Shown in pieces: positions 34,673 through 46,403 of a stretch of 64,000 bases of DNA. Numbering within the stretch: position 1 is the stretch's first letter; every line of letters begins with the position of its first letter. A program made the translations under genes and the position numbers. The notes beneath the pieces were generated by a model, which did not search any database, was not told where the DNA came from, and worked only from the letters and a program-made list of their open reading frames with translations. The stretch comes from Papiliotrema nemorosa (lineage: Eukaryota > Basidiomycota > Tremellomycetes > Tremellales > Rhynchogastremaceae), in NCBI GenBank assembly GCA_032158125.1, contig JASKOT010000040.1:99914-163913 (forward strand), written 5' to 3'.

Positions 34673-35318
34673 ATGAGACCAGGACCTTCGCCTTTCGCTT
34701 TGCTACGATCTGCTCGACTCGCTAGAAGTGGAAGCTTGACGATTGTATCCCAAAATGGAGCTCGACGGACAATAATGACCCCACCGGAAATACCTCCTCC
34801 CCCACCGTTGTCGCAACGACTTAAAGGCATATTACCGTTCTTATTCTGGTGGTCTGTGATCACATCCCTGGCGGCACATCGTCTGCGAATGAGACATGAG
34901 CATGGGCAAGAGATGGGTGTCGTGCAAGCAAAAATATCAGTCTTGGAATCGCTTGTGGAGAGGGTCAAAGGAGGTAGCGAGCTGACAAACGAGCAAGTGA
35001 GGAAGGAAATGGAGATGGTCGGGCTGCGAGAAAGGACAAGTCTGACAGAGGATGCCGAGGGTAGATTGTTGAAAGCTGCAGATGTGAATTGGAGAGAGGC
35101 TCTACTAGGGAGGAAAAACAGGCATTTGACGCCAGAAGAGGGGGAAAGGGAAGCAGTGGAAGAATGGTCAAAAAGTGAGTCACATGTGATCTCTCTGCTG
35201 ATGACCAGTCATCACAGAAGCAACAGCCTCGCCCGCTCCAGCAGTGTCGACAGTGTCTGCAACGCCAGAAAGAACAGGTGCAGCCAGAAGAGCGCCATCT
35301 CATACCGTCTACTTGTAA
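34673..35318 (+). CDS. small protein with one membrane segment and mitochondrial-type presequence
   Basis: Exons 34673-35174 and 35218-35318 give 200 residues. The N-terminus is Arg/Ser/Ala-rich and lacks acids (L-L-R-S-A-R-L-A-R-S-G), as in mitochondrial presequences. One hydrophobic segment lies at about 50-68 (G-I-L-P-F-L-F-W-W-S-V-I), followed by a charged coiled-coil-like region and an Ala/Pro-rich tail. The layout suits a single-pass inner-membrane protein facing the matrix or intermembrane space. No family recognised; the targeting is inferred from composition. Confidence 0.68.
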
Positions 35319-36962
35319 TCTCACCTACAGCATCAGCAGTATCAACGATCGTCCTCGGATGCATTTCTACACCGTCATTCGGTTTCCGATGTCGTCTTGA
35401 TCTTTGTCTCCAGTACCACATGAAGTGTCGTGTAATTTTCGAATCCCTGGCCCAGTTTTTCGAATCACTTCGATCGCCTCGATCACCCTGCGAAACGTAG
35501 CGTAACGAGCTCCACCAGTCTTATCGCGACGAAACGAGGTATAGAGTCCGAGCAACGGGTAGAAGTGAAAAGACTGCTCCAGTCTTGACAGAGATGAGGT
35601 CTCGGGTGAATCTGACCGCCATTGGGGAGTCTGCTCAAGGAGTCCTTGCCGGCGGCATCATCTTGGTGGCTTGATTTCGTCAAGGCATAGCTCGCAAGAG
35701 GAGCACCATGCGGTGGAAGCAAAAGGAAAGGAAGGGTGCTGATGCCGATCATTTGGGCCAGACTTCACCGACTGACCCCTTTTGATCGATCACTTCCGAC
35801 GGACCGGACGGGTCTGGGGTGGCCATGCTCCCGGTCGTCAGCTTAATGTCAGGCGTCTATGGAATGTCGCTGAATGGTGAAGATCATCCGGGGATACCAG
35901 GTGCACGCGGGTGAACGGGGGTGACGGAGACTTTATTGGAAGGAAATGGCGCGTTGTTGCAGCGTCTAACGGCTCGACCTCAGCCTCTCCCCCATCAGAC
36001 CCAACTCGATCATGCCAGCCGTGAATTTGGAATTTTCCTCCCCATACACCCTAAAGGAGGGTACCTTTGGGGGTGCAGGGAGAGGGGAAGGGAAATGTTT
36101 CAACATGTCAGAACGTCTGGACGACCAGACGTACCCCGGGCGTCGAAGTCTGTCTCTGATGATATCGAATGACAGGGCAAGAGCAGAGCAGTGGAGAATA
36201 TTGAGCGAGGGAGAAGGAAGGGGCGTCGAGGAGTTGAGGGTGGAGAAAATACTCATATACTCTTGACGACCAACCCACTCTTCCACCCACCTCATCAACA
36301 CAGCACATCAACTCATCGCTGACAACAATAACCGTCATCATCTTGACACCTCGATCCCACGTTGTTGGATCGCAAGAGTAGACTAGCAAGAACAAAAGCG
36401 ACACGGAAAACAACACCGTTCGAAGAAGAGACACGAGTTTGACGTGCACGATCCCATCAACGCGTGTCCAACCCTACCTTTCCTCGTTCGCATCATCAAA
36501 AGGAACATTACCTTCACCGACGCACCTTCCTTTCGTCGATATTCTTATACCTCTTACAACTGCCCTCACTTGTAGGCATATCCAGCACCCCCGCTAGACG
36601 GTGAACAGGTTGTAACGTATCTTCAAACGTTGTAACCTTTAGTGCAGTTGTATCTCGAATCTTGACATCTCGACCGACATCGACCAGCCTTTGCCGCTTG
36701 CGACTCGACCCCTCCCACGGTCACCTATAATTCTTCCCCTTGCTTCCTTTTGATTCCTTTTCGACGTTCACCTCTTCACCCTTCCTTTCCTACACGCGCA
36801 TCGATCCCTCCTTTGTCTACCTCGTATTACTCAGGGTAGACCTAACAGAACGATCGTCAACCTCTATTCCCACGTTACCTCCCATCAACCCCGTCTCTAA
36901 GCGAATTGGAACCAAATAAACCTCCACCCATTTCGTCATCTTCTTCCTTGCGCCGCTCAACC
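35319..36962. other. long spacer and leader, no gene found
   Basis: About 1.6 kb. The last 600 bases are C/T-rich, like a long 5' leader of the next gene. Open frames on the minus strand (35.2-35.75 kb and 36.1-36.45 kb) show no motifs. Confidence 0.5.
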
Positions 36963-37926
36963 ATGTCCTACTACCGACAAGCAGACGGGTCGATTCCCGT
37001 TCCCCCTCCTGACGAAGAGGTGATCACCACTCCCACCCTCGAAGACGCGACGCTCGCCCCTCGACGCGACATGTTCGAGATCGTGGAGGAGGTGATCTCG
37101 CCCAACGCGTCTGCCCAACCGCTCACTATGACGCGAAATAAGAACAATCCCGCTCAGCGACGTGTCGTGAACAAGGCCACACAGCTTGCTACTCAGCCCA
37201 TCGCTACAGGAAAACCTGCTCCTGCAAAGAGCAAAAAACTCTCGTGGAACTCCCTCACCGTGAGTAGCCCGCCACCCATACTCGCCTCGTGTCCGGCCAA
37301 GCTGACGTGCACAGCAATGTCACTGGATGGGGCAATATGTGACCAAAGATGGACGATTAGCCTACAAGCGCTGCGCGTTGCTTCAATCTACCGAGACCAT
37401 GTTTTGTCACGAGGTATGTCGGCCAGCTAGAGGGAGCTGACGTTCAGCATTCGTGTCGCGCTCTTCTCGTAGACGGTAGCAAGTGTCCGAATGGAATCCT
37501 CGATCCCGAAAACCCAGTCTGTTCCGGCTGTAAGTCAGGCTCAAGCGATCATTGCTGACGACAGACCACGAAGAGAACGGCCGGATGGAGCTGGCCAGAA
37601 TGTGCCCAATGAAAAAAGCTCAGCAGATCGCCGACGCCAAGATTGCTCGCCTCCAAGAGTTTGTCGACAGTATCAAATGGGCGGCAGCTCGTTGGCCCGA
37701 GTTGGAGAAGACCGAAGAGTCCCATTCGAGCTCGAACAAGGGCATCATGAAGCTCGAAGAAGAGATCCGACAGATTCGACTCGCTTCTCCCGCTCACCGT
37801 AGCCTCTCTCTACCATCAATGTCAGACGCACTTGAGACCGCTCAGTCGAGTCAGGGTCCTTCGCGAATGTTGCCACCCTGGTTCAGCGCCGATGGTCGAT
37901 TTTTCGCTGCTCATGCTTCGACCTAA
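36963..37926 (+). CDS. Cys/His-containing hypothetical protein
   Basis: Exons 36963-37259, 37315-37413, 37448-37529 and 37565-37926 give 279 residues. The first 99 residues are Pro/Thr-rich. The middle (about 100-165) carries spaced Cys and His residues (Q-C-H-W, K-R-C-A-L-L, F-C-H-E-H-S-C, C-P-N-G and V-C-S-G-Y-H-E), which could bind zinc. The C-terminal half is helical and charged (I-A-D-A-K-I-A-R-L-Q-E-F-V), then Ser-rich. Not recognised. Start chosen by context (ACCATGTC); an upstream in-frame leader has no ATG. Confidence 0.7.
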
Positions 37927-39161
37927 CGTCTCGACCAGTCTTCACACCGGGGGAGAGCAACAGGGTGAAGACTGATGGGAGGAGCAGAGAAAGGTATACC
38001 CAGCACTCGCGGTTCTCTTCATATTGATACCAACAACAACAACACCATCCGTGCGACCCGCTCATCATGGTCGACGGCCACCACATCATGCACATGGTCC
38101 TGATGTACCACGAATACGGTTGAACTCCCCGCCTAACCCCTTGCATCCTCCTCTTGATACAACTCGCGATCATCATCACTAACCCCATCCGGCTATTCGC
38201 CACATGTCCTTGTTGTATCATTGGGAGGTTTAGAAACTCACTTCGACTCGTCCTTTGTATTCGGTCCATCATCAGACACGACCAGATTTTGCGCACATGC
38301 TCAGCGACTCTCAACACAACATGTTTCGGGTTTCGTTGTATATTATTCGGCATATTATCGGGAGAGGGGAAGAAAGCAGGAGGATATACATGATCCCCCA
38401 TATATTGAGCATCTCCTCTTCCCTTTCTTACTTTGTATCTTATTTGGCTTTTGAGAACACCCCCGCTACAGAGAAGAAGAGCAGAGGTTGCAGAGAGGAG
38501 CGAGAAGGACGAAGTATCGGTTTTGTACAACTGTCGAGAAACCTGCGTTGTACGGCGACTGAATCTTGTCTTTCTGTAGAAGTTTCTCTCAAACCTTTGT
38601 CGACTCTTGTGCTTATGCAGTAATCATGATTTCCCCTCCCAGCGCACGATTGCTTCGATTCCACTGACTTCAGTTCACGGTCACATCAGCACGTCACACC
38701 GGGGCAATAACCGGAATTCATGATGACCCATGGCACGCAAGCGACCACGCTCGCAATTGTGACAGCACCTGGCGTTTTCCGGCCTTTTAGAGCTCACGAG
38801 ACTCCATGTTTCTTGCCAAGTGCCGCTCAACTGACTTGCTAGATGTAAGACCTCGTTCAAGTCTCGTGACCGACTGTGACTTCATCCGGGCCAAACCTTC
38901 TTCCACTCCCTCGCGATGTTTGCTGATTCCTTGAACCGATTGAGATGAGCAGTAAGCCAGGTAGCTCTGCATGAGTAGTGCATCTTCCATGTCCCAATGT
39001 AGAAAATTGTGTCGATTCATTATACAATCAAAATATGTGTTCGTGTCCGGTCGTTTCGTCCTTCTTTCCTTACCGCCTTGTCGGATCCAGAGTCCAGCCT
39101 AGCGCCTAACTTCTTTTCTTAGAACGTCAGTACACAGTCCTGGCAGCCTTGATCTCCTCAC
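37927..39161. other. 3' spacer, no gene found
   Basis: About 1.2 kb between two converging genes. It is richer in A and T than its surroundings and has several overlapping short frames with no motifs. Probably 3' UTRs. Confidence 0.5.
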
Positions 39162-39503
39162 TCACTCTAGTATAACTTTAGCCTCGTTCACTTTCCCTGC
39201 GAGGTATGGCGATCCACCTCTATCCGGGTGATTTGCCAACATCAACATTCTGTGGGCGTCTTTTAGCCTGTTGGCAGTGATAGGGTCTCTATACGATCAG
39301 CCTCCCGTATCCTTCTTGATTGAGCAGTAATGAGACACCCACCTCAGGCCTAATATCTGTATAGCCTCCGATCGGTCCATCTTGCCTTTGAATCCACCCC
39401 TAACGAACTTTTCAGCTCCCTTGGCACCTCGCAGCATTCGCAGAGCCGTCAATCCCGCGAAGCCGGCCCCGAGAGAACCTAGGATGACTGTTGCTGTGGC
39501 CAT
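39162..39503 (-). CDS. PAM18: mitochondrial import motor J-protein Pam18/Tim14
   Basis: Exons (minus) 39503-39343 and 39288-39162 give 95 residues. An N-terminal hydrophobic segment ([15 protein letters not shown]) is followed by [18 protein letters not shown] and a short J-domain with H-P-D at 74-76, then [14 protein letters not shown]. This matches Pam18, which stimulates mtHsp70 ATPase at the TIM23 channel on the matrix side. It is slightly shorter than yeast Pam18, lacking the intermembrane-space extension, as in animal DNAJC19. Head to head with RPL30. Confidence 0.93.
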
Positions 39504-39845
39504 GGTGTGGATTGTATGATTGGTCAGGTGGACGAATGAACCTGCTGAACCTTTCCGAAATCTCGCGACAACACAGAGGAGAGCCGGTTGACGAAGTCTG
39601 GGTGGCAAATCTGAGCGGAATCAAAAGGGTCCCAATGACAAGTGCCACACGTCGGAGAAATGGGTTCAGTGCAGTCGATGGGAAATTATAATCCCGCCTC
39701 GAGAAATTCTGCGCCAGGCGGCGGGGGAGGTTGCTGCCCCCCCTCGCGTGGTTCTGCCTCACTGGGCTCGCTCGCCGTTGAAAGATTCCAAGTTTTGCGA
39801 TTCCACCTTCCTCATCCTTCAACCACCCTCATTCAATCCGACAAA
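39504..39845. promoter_or_regulatory. shared promoter region of PAM18 and RPL30
   Basis: These 342 bases separate two outward-facing start codons, so both promoters must lie here or in leaders. It holds a G-run near 39718-39730 followed by C-runs, and CCTCATCCTTCAACC just before RPL30, a pyrimidine-rich stretch common before ribosomal-protein genes. No named factor site recognised. Confidence 0.5.
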
Positions 39846-40481
39846 ATGGCTCCCGTCAAGAAGAGCAAGGCTACCAAGACTTCCGAGAACATCAACTCGA
39901 AGCTCCAGTTGGTCGTCAAGTCCGGCAAGGTGGGTTTATATTCCGACCACATGCGGTGGAGACATTGTATCACAATGATGGAAGCTTATGAACAGTACAC
40001 CTTGGGTTACAAGCAGGCTTTGAAGCAATTGCGATCTGGAAAGGGTGAGTTGTCGGCTTTCTCTTTGTTGGGGACTGGAGCTCTTTCATCCGAGCTGAGA
40101 AGGTTTCCCCGCTGACCACATGTCTCTTTGTGATTTATCTTACCTCCCTACTGTCTGTGTACCGTGACCTCAAACATCGCCTTATCCAATAACCACCATT
40201 ATCAATCGATAACACGTCTTTTGCCCAACAGCCAAGCTCATCCTCATCTCGAAGAACTGCCCACCCCTTCGACGATCCGAGATCGAGTACTACGCCATGT
40301 TGTCAAAGACCTCGGTCCACCACTACGAGGGATCCAACGTCGATTTGGGAACTGCTGCCGGTAAACTGTACCGAGTTGGTGTTATGGCTATCCAGGATGC
40401 CGGAGACTCTGACTTGGTAAGTCTACGCCGTGCAACCGTGAATGCGAGCTGACAAGATAGCTCCAAGTCGAGACTGCTTAG
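39846..40481 (+). CDS. RPL30: 60S ribosomal protein eL30
   Basis: Exons 39846-39929, 39996-40044, 40232-40416 and 40461-40481 give 112 residues. It shows [45 protein letters not shown] and [16 protein letters not shown], the eL30 signature, and the kink-turn-binding fold. It is a structural protein of the large subunit. Intron 2 is 187 bases, much longer than the others. In budding yeast L30 binds its own transcript to block splicing, so feedback here is possible but not shown. The end D-S-D-L-L-Q-V-E-T-A differs from the usual eL30 tail. Confidence 0.95.
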
Positions 40482-40613
40482 ACAGATGGGATGCATTGTA
40501 TTCGTATGATCAACATCAGCTCTTGCACTCTACCGCTCTGCGTCCTCATCTTCTTGACATTACGCTGTTCAAGGGATATGCATTGGGTACTATTTGGATA
40601 ATTGGTGGAAGCG

Positions 40614-41969
40614 TCACACGGGATTACTGATGCGCATTATTCGGACTTCGCTGCCTGCGTCCAACGCGGAATCCCAAAATGTCGGACTGGCCTGATCCAT
40701 GGGAATGAGATCTAGGACTTCGATAGTCAGGCCGAAGTCCTCTGGGGGATAAGCGCATTCTGAATTAGTACATGGACACGCACGGCAGGTGTCGACAAAT
40801 AGCTCAAGAGTGGTCGGATTGCGCACAGTTGCGGAGACTATCGCTATAGGCGGGGACGTGGTGACGGCAGCTGGGGAAATGAGAGTGCGAATGGCGTTGA
40901 CCAGCATCGGTACAAGGTCCGGATCGTATATCTGGAAACCTTAAGCGATGGCCAGGTAGCCCTTTGACGCTGAGACTTACTACATCGGCAGCGAGCACTG
41001 TTCGCGCCAAATTATTCTCCTTCAACTCTTTCCATATTGGCGGTCTTTCATGAGGCGGCAAAGACGCATCGCTCCAATCAAGAGCTTCGACCCGACATGG
41101 ACCCGGTGCATCTGCATCAATGAGCTGGAACTGACTGGAATCGTTTCTATCCTCACTGAGCTGAACATTGTGCATTAAGCGCTGCAGAGGCGCTTGTCGC
41201 CGACCATCGCCTGGTCCGTCTAGATCTGTTGCGATGACATCCGACCCTAGTTGAGCCAGCAAGATCGACAAGAATCCTGTCCCGGCTCCTAGCTCAATAC
41301 AAGGGGGAAGTTGCCCCCGGCTGAAGGACGGAAACAGTAGATGCGGCGAGTGGAGGATGTGATGGGCCAGATGCAAGCTACTTGATAAGCTTGTCGTACG
41401 CAGCCGAGTTATCAATGTACACACCTCGCAGTCCATGTTCTCAGCCCTGTTGTCCCTGCTTGAATGGCCACTTGCTCCTCGAGTAAAGTCACGCGGCCCT
41501 CCTGGCCGTCATGGGCAGACCAAGCGGGGTGATCATACACAAATGTACGATACGACTGTTTGGGTCTGACGGTCAACTCTCAGCCCAGACGATGGTTCCG
41601 GCTCACAAATCGTCTGATTCGGGGGAGGAAATCATGAGAGTCGCCAAGTGCTCGTAGAATACCTCATCCACCTCCATTTCCTGGACCTTAGCATGGGCTT
41701 TCTGATATCCGCGTCGAGCTCACACAGTCAGGATCTTCATCGTGCAGAGTTTGCACGCCTTTCTCTAGCTCGGTGATGATCTTGCGCCAGAATGTCCTCT
41801 GATATCCCTTCTCGGGACGTCGGTCGGATAGGAGGGGTTCATTCAGGATGCGGTTCAAGAGGAACTGTTGAGAGCTTCCAATGGCTAATAGCTCCGCGTC
41901 GGGGAGACGTAAAAGGTACGATGGGAGAAGCGCATGATATTGCCGTCGCAGGGATTCGAGCGCGTCCAT
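40614..41969 (-). CDS. EFM3: eEF2 lysine methyltransferase, EFM3/FAM86 type
   Basis: Exons (minus) 41969-41724, 41686-41607, 41565-41425, 41389-40981 and 40931-40614 give 397 residues. The N-terminal helical part (L-L-P-S-Y-L-L-R-L-P near 16-25) matches the FAM86 N-domain. Then come V-A-I-Q-A-G-T-T-G-L-R-T-W-T-A-S, the SAM motif I-E-L-G-A-G-T-G-F-L-S at 187-197, A-T-D-L-D-G, and the motif A-A-D-V-I-Y-D-P (post-I). The G-T-T-G-L-R-T-W element is characteristic of the EFM3/FAM86 group, which trimethylates a lysine of elongation factor 2. Upstream in-frame ATGs exist to 42044; the chosen one fits family length. Substrate assignment is by family only. Confidence 0.85.
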
Positions 41970-42722
41970 ATACAGTCGATACCTCGTATGCTTGTGACCC
42001 AAGAAATTCCAGGTGAACGACATGAAAGCCATACGGAGCCCCATTCTGCGGTCACGTGCATAGAAAGTGTCATTGGCAACGAGACGCCAATGAATTTCCC
42101 CTTTGAGTAATATCCATTACAATTGGATAATATCCGACCTTTCTCCACCTGAATGAGAAATCAAAGGGTACATCCCCCCCCCCTTCCCCCTCCACCACAG
42201 CCAAAATAACAAGCCAACCAAATCACCGTAAGCAAAACAAGAACAGCACAAGGCCAAGAGAGAACTGGGGGAGAGAGAGATCGCAGATCTACCTTTCGGC
42301 TCGGGACGGCATAAGCATAGTTTGGTGTCGTGTCGGTCTATCGAAACAAACCCCATCTGACACACGTCGACACTCTGACCGAACAAGTAGGTTGTCCCAT
42401 CTCGATTTCCGGCCCCCTCCCTTTCCGTATTCCAGCCGATCGCACCGTTTACCGCATACCCATTCCGGACCCCGCATCCTCGGCACGTTAGTGGGTTGAG
42501 AACTATACCCCACAGATACCTCATAGGACGTGGCTTGGCTTCCTCTCAAGAACGCGTCGTGGGTCCTGGATCGATATTCACGACAATAGACGCGTGTGAC
42601 TCGACCATACCCCGATAATTCTATAATCTTCTAATCGCTTGTACCAAAAGTGGAGGTCGTCCACCCAGTAAGACATTCTTTATCAGTTTGTGATGGGAAG
42701 CTGATGGCATTATAGAGGGAGG
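41970..42722. other. divergent spacer between EFM3 and SWI1
   Basis: About 750 bases with a C-rich run near 42174-42190. Open minus-strand frames (42117-42549) have no motifs. It should contain both promoters. Confidence 0.5.
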
Positions 42723-45700
42723 ATGACCACACCGTTATCGATACCTCCATCTGATCAGTCTAAAGTATCACCCACCAACTCGACGTCTACCTTGCCCCCT
42801 CCCGAAACAACTGCAGCCACAGACACCTCCCCTAACCTCACCTCGAATGAAAGTCCAGCCGGTCTTTCGCAATCTCAACAGCCTGTCGCAGGCCCAAGCC
42901 GACCCAACACCCAACGGCCCTCTCTGCCCAACCTCAATCTCCCCACAAATGCCTTGAATGGTTTCAACGCGTTGGCAGGGGTCAATGGGTTGAGCGGGCT
43001 CAACACCGCTGGAGTCAATGGAGATGGGCAGAGTCTTCAGGAACGACTGGCATCTGCACAACAGCAAATGCAAGGGGTTCAGCAGGGTATGACGGGCGGA
43101 ATAAATAATGATGGAACGCCTATAATAGGTGGTGGTCAAGGGGCAACGGCCGAGGCAATGTTGAGACAGGTCAGTCCCAACGATTCTTCTCTGGGAAGCT
43201 TCACCTCACTGACATTCAGCTACAAGCGATGCAAGCGTCTCGCATACGGCAGGGCCAACAAGCCTCACTAGGTCTCGGTCACGGAAATGGGTCGCTATCA
43301 GCTAGTTCGCCTGCCAATCCCTCGACTTCGCAACCTGTTCCTGGCGAGAGCTCGGCACAATCAGCTCCAAGTCCAGCATCCAATGGCCCTGTAGTCAATA
43401 GCACCGGTACAGGCCCTTCGGTCGTAGGGGTTCAGCTCACGCAAGTTCAAAAGGACATGCTAGCTCAACATGAGCGTCTGCGCAACTCAAGCTTGAGCTC
43501 TTCCACAGGAGGTTCCCCTTCAGCTCCACAAACACCTACTTCCATCCCTCCTTCCATGCCGAACCCAACAAATCCCCCACAAAGACCGCCAAACCCGCAG
43601 GCCTCGCGCGCGGCAATAGCAAACCAACGACAGCAATTCGTGCAGTCTTTAGCGAATTACTACCGGTCAAACAACATGGCACTACCTCCAGAGGTTTTCA
43701 ATGGGGAGCGAGACGGAGCTGTCAAGGTGTTGGGAGTATGGGTTGACCTAGTGGATCTGTTCATGACTGTAATGAGATCTCAAGGTGTTCTTAACGTGAG
43801 TCGACCTCTATGGACAGAAAGATTGACCCTCCAGGCCATCAAGCAACCTGCAGATAGTCCCACCTGGACGAATATCATTGGTGGACGCGGCATGCCCAAT
43901 CCTTTTCCAGAACCACTGCAAATACCGCGTCCCCCGAATGCCCCGCCGAACATGCCCACAGCACATACTACCAACCCCGTTCAATATCTGGTGGGGGTCT
44001 ATATTGCCTTTGTCAAAGGCTTTGAGGACGACATGACGAGGCGGAGAAACTTTGCAGCGCAAAACAGAGCGGCGCCACCTGGAGCTAGACCCCCGGCCGG
44101 CCAGTCTCCCATGACAGCCATGTCTCCCGTAGCCACAACGCCTGCTCAGACAAGCGTCGCGACTCCCGTCAACGCCCCTCCGACACCGATGAACGCAGCA
44201 ACTCCATCTGCTCAAACACCTACGACCGCCTTGCCGACCGCACCCACACCCACAGCTCAAGCCCAGACCACACTGCCATCGGCAACCCCCAATCCAGTCC
44301 TTCCTAGCTCCACACCGGTATCCGCTACTACTGCTCAAGTCTCCAAGCCAGTACCCCAGGCACCCTCGATCACCCAGCCACCTTCAGCTCCGCCCCAGTC
44401 CAGCGATCTTAATCCTCTTGCATCGGACAGGCGCACCACCTTCGCCCCACCTCCTATCGACACTGCTGTTGCCTCGGCTGCTTCAGTACCTGCCGAGAAT
44501 GTCTCTGCAACACCTTTGACCGGGGAGAAGCGCAAGCTGAGCGAGACAACATTTCCCGACTCCCAGACATCTTTGCCAGTACCCGCGCCCAAGCGGCCGC
44601 GGTACAAGGTAGAGTACAAACCAATCCATCTGCCCATGACGGGTCTTGCGGGATGGGACGAAAGAGCGGTCGTATCGACGTTTCCAAATAGGAATCTCGC
44701 CCACGCTTCGCGTTCGATACACGACTTGGCGGTTGTTGACATGGAGGCGATCCTGATGGGACTGAGATCCCGCCTCCCACGGGAATTGGGATATGCCATC
44801 ACCGCCTTGTCAATGTTGTCGATGCCGCATCCCGAGGATTCGCTGGATGGTCTGCCTTTGGCTCACCTGGTCGAGGTATTCACCGAGCTCGTATGTCTAC
44901 TGGAGGAAGCAGCATTCGGTGATGATGGATATAAGGCATGGGATGAAAAAGTAACAAAGCGGTCGGATCGACCAGAGATTGATATCGCCGACATGAGCCT
45001 TATGGCGTGGGAGCAGATTGGTCGACATGTCGATATCTCCCTTTGCGACGATTTGACCGGCTCAGCGTGCAGAAAGGACAAGACGGGCGGTTCGACAGAC
45101 GTCATTCTCTCTATACTCAATCTCCTCCGAAACTTTTCCCTCTTCGAAGACAATCACCAACTCATGGGTAGGCATCCTGACCTGTTGTCTACGCTCGCCA
45201 GGATCATCGACCCTCGATTAGTACGTGTCCCAGGATGGTCTACCAACGACGAGCCGTATTCATATATCGAGTACGGGACAGTCACTCGGGATGTCCTTAT
45301 GATACTCACTAACGTCGGCCGCTTTTGCGATTTGCGCGACGAGTCTTTCGCCAGTGTCCAGGCGATTTACCGCTTGATTGCCCGGACATTGAAATCAGGA
45401 ATCGAGCTATGCAATTGGAAAGAATCCCCTTACGACACTCTTTTCAATACGAAGTATAATGCCATACCAGCCATTACGACTATATATCGCGCTGCCGAGG
45501 CGCTATACTGTATAGCGGGATCGGATGTCAATCGAGAGGTTCTCGGCAGGATATCGGAAGACGAGCTGGTGGGACTGTTCGAATCGCTCGTCAAGCTCTT
45601 ACCCGTCACTCAGCGGCAGCTCAACGGTTTGCGGACAGTCGATACTCATCTTGTCTATTTCGAGTGTCTTGGTCTTGGCCTATACTCTCTGGCGTTTCTC

Positions 45701-46078
45701 TCACCGCTAACGGCTCGAGCCAAAATGCGAGCCATACCTGGGGCTTGTACTGTTATCCGCCGAATCATAACCGATATGATGCCTCTTAGTCGCACTTTTC
45801 CCCACAACCCGCTTAATGTCATCTGCCGTCGTCTTGCCGAGACGCTGGGTGTGTTGAACGGCACAGCGACGTGCACAGGCGAGGGTGGGACTTCCCGCAC
45901 TATGGGATTCTCGGCCAGTTCGGGAGAGGGCAAAGGTTGGAGATGGGCAAGCGGGACGATAGAGAGTGGGTGGATGGCGGGAGATCAAGAGAAGATTATG
46001 GAATGTCTCATGGTTCATGGAGTGGACAAGAACATGTTTGCAGAACTAGACGCGTTGTGGTGGGCGGACAACGAATAG
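42723..46078 (+). CDS. SWI1: SWI1-like ARID subunit of the SWI/SNF remodeller
   Basis: Exons 42723-43169, 43220-43795 and 43835-46078 give 1088 residues. The first 280 residues are Ser/Thr/Pro/Gln/Asn-rich. An ARID-type fold starts at Q-F-V-Q-S-L-A-N-Y-Y (about 288) with L-P-P-E-V-F-N-G-E and V-D-L-V-D-L-F-M-T-V-M-R-S-Q-G-V-L-N, interrupted by a 39-base intron that also keeps frame if retained. A Pro/Thr-rich linker with K-R-x-R-Y (possible nuclear signal) leads to a helical C-terminal half (S-M-L-S-M-P-H-P-E-D; L-M-I-L-T-N-V-G-R), like the armadillo region of Swi1/BAF250. ARID proteins of this class bind DNA and scaffold SWI/SNF. Orthology is inferred from domain order. Confidence 0.82.
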
Positions 46079-46403
46079 AACGCGTGGCAACAGGGTTGAA
46101 GTTGCAATAGGAGGATTTAGGATGTCAGAAGTAACGAGCAATGTCATTCACAAGGAGCATCATGCATGCCATGCGATATTCGTTTTCATTCTTGCATTCT
46201 ACATAGCCTGAACACGGACGCCGACTTCAGTCACAGGCCAAAGGAGAACATGTGTTGAGTCCATGAGCGTAACGGTGAGCTCCGTTGGAATAATCTAGAA
46301 AAGTCGGCGACCATGACGAGTGACCATCCATCTACTGTGGTCAACTTGCTAAATACCTCTCAATCTACCTTGTCCACTACTGCAACCGTTCTAAATAGTC
46401 ACC
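46079..46403. other. spacer between SWI1 and AHA1
   Basis: About 325 bases between tandem genes. No gene or known signal seen. Confidence 0.5.

Noticed and set aside
34573..34968. 131-codon minus-strand frame
   Set aside because: It is antisense to the membrane-protein gene at 34673, which has a presequence-like start and a correctly spliced tail.
37883..38623. Overlapping open frames on both strands
   Set aside because: No start context, motifs or splice continuity; codon content is A/T-rich as in 3' UTRs.
42174..42190. C-rich run as a possible regulatory site
   Set aside because: A simple low-complexity tract in a spacer; no known site matched.
43808..44802. Long minus-strand frames opposite SWI1
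   Set aside because: They mirror the Pro/Thr-rich linker of SWI1 and have skewed composition (Cys, Arg and Gly rich); typical shadows.
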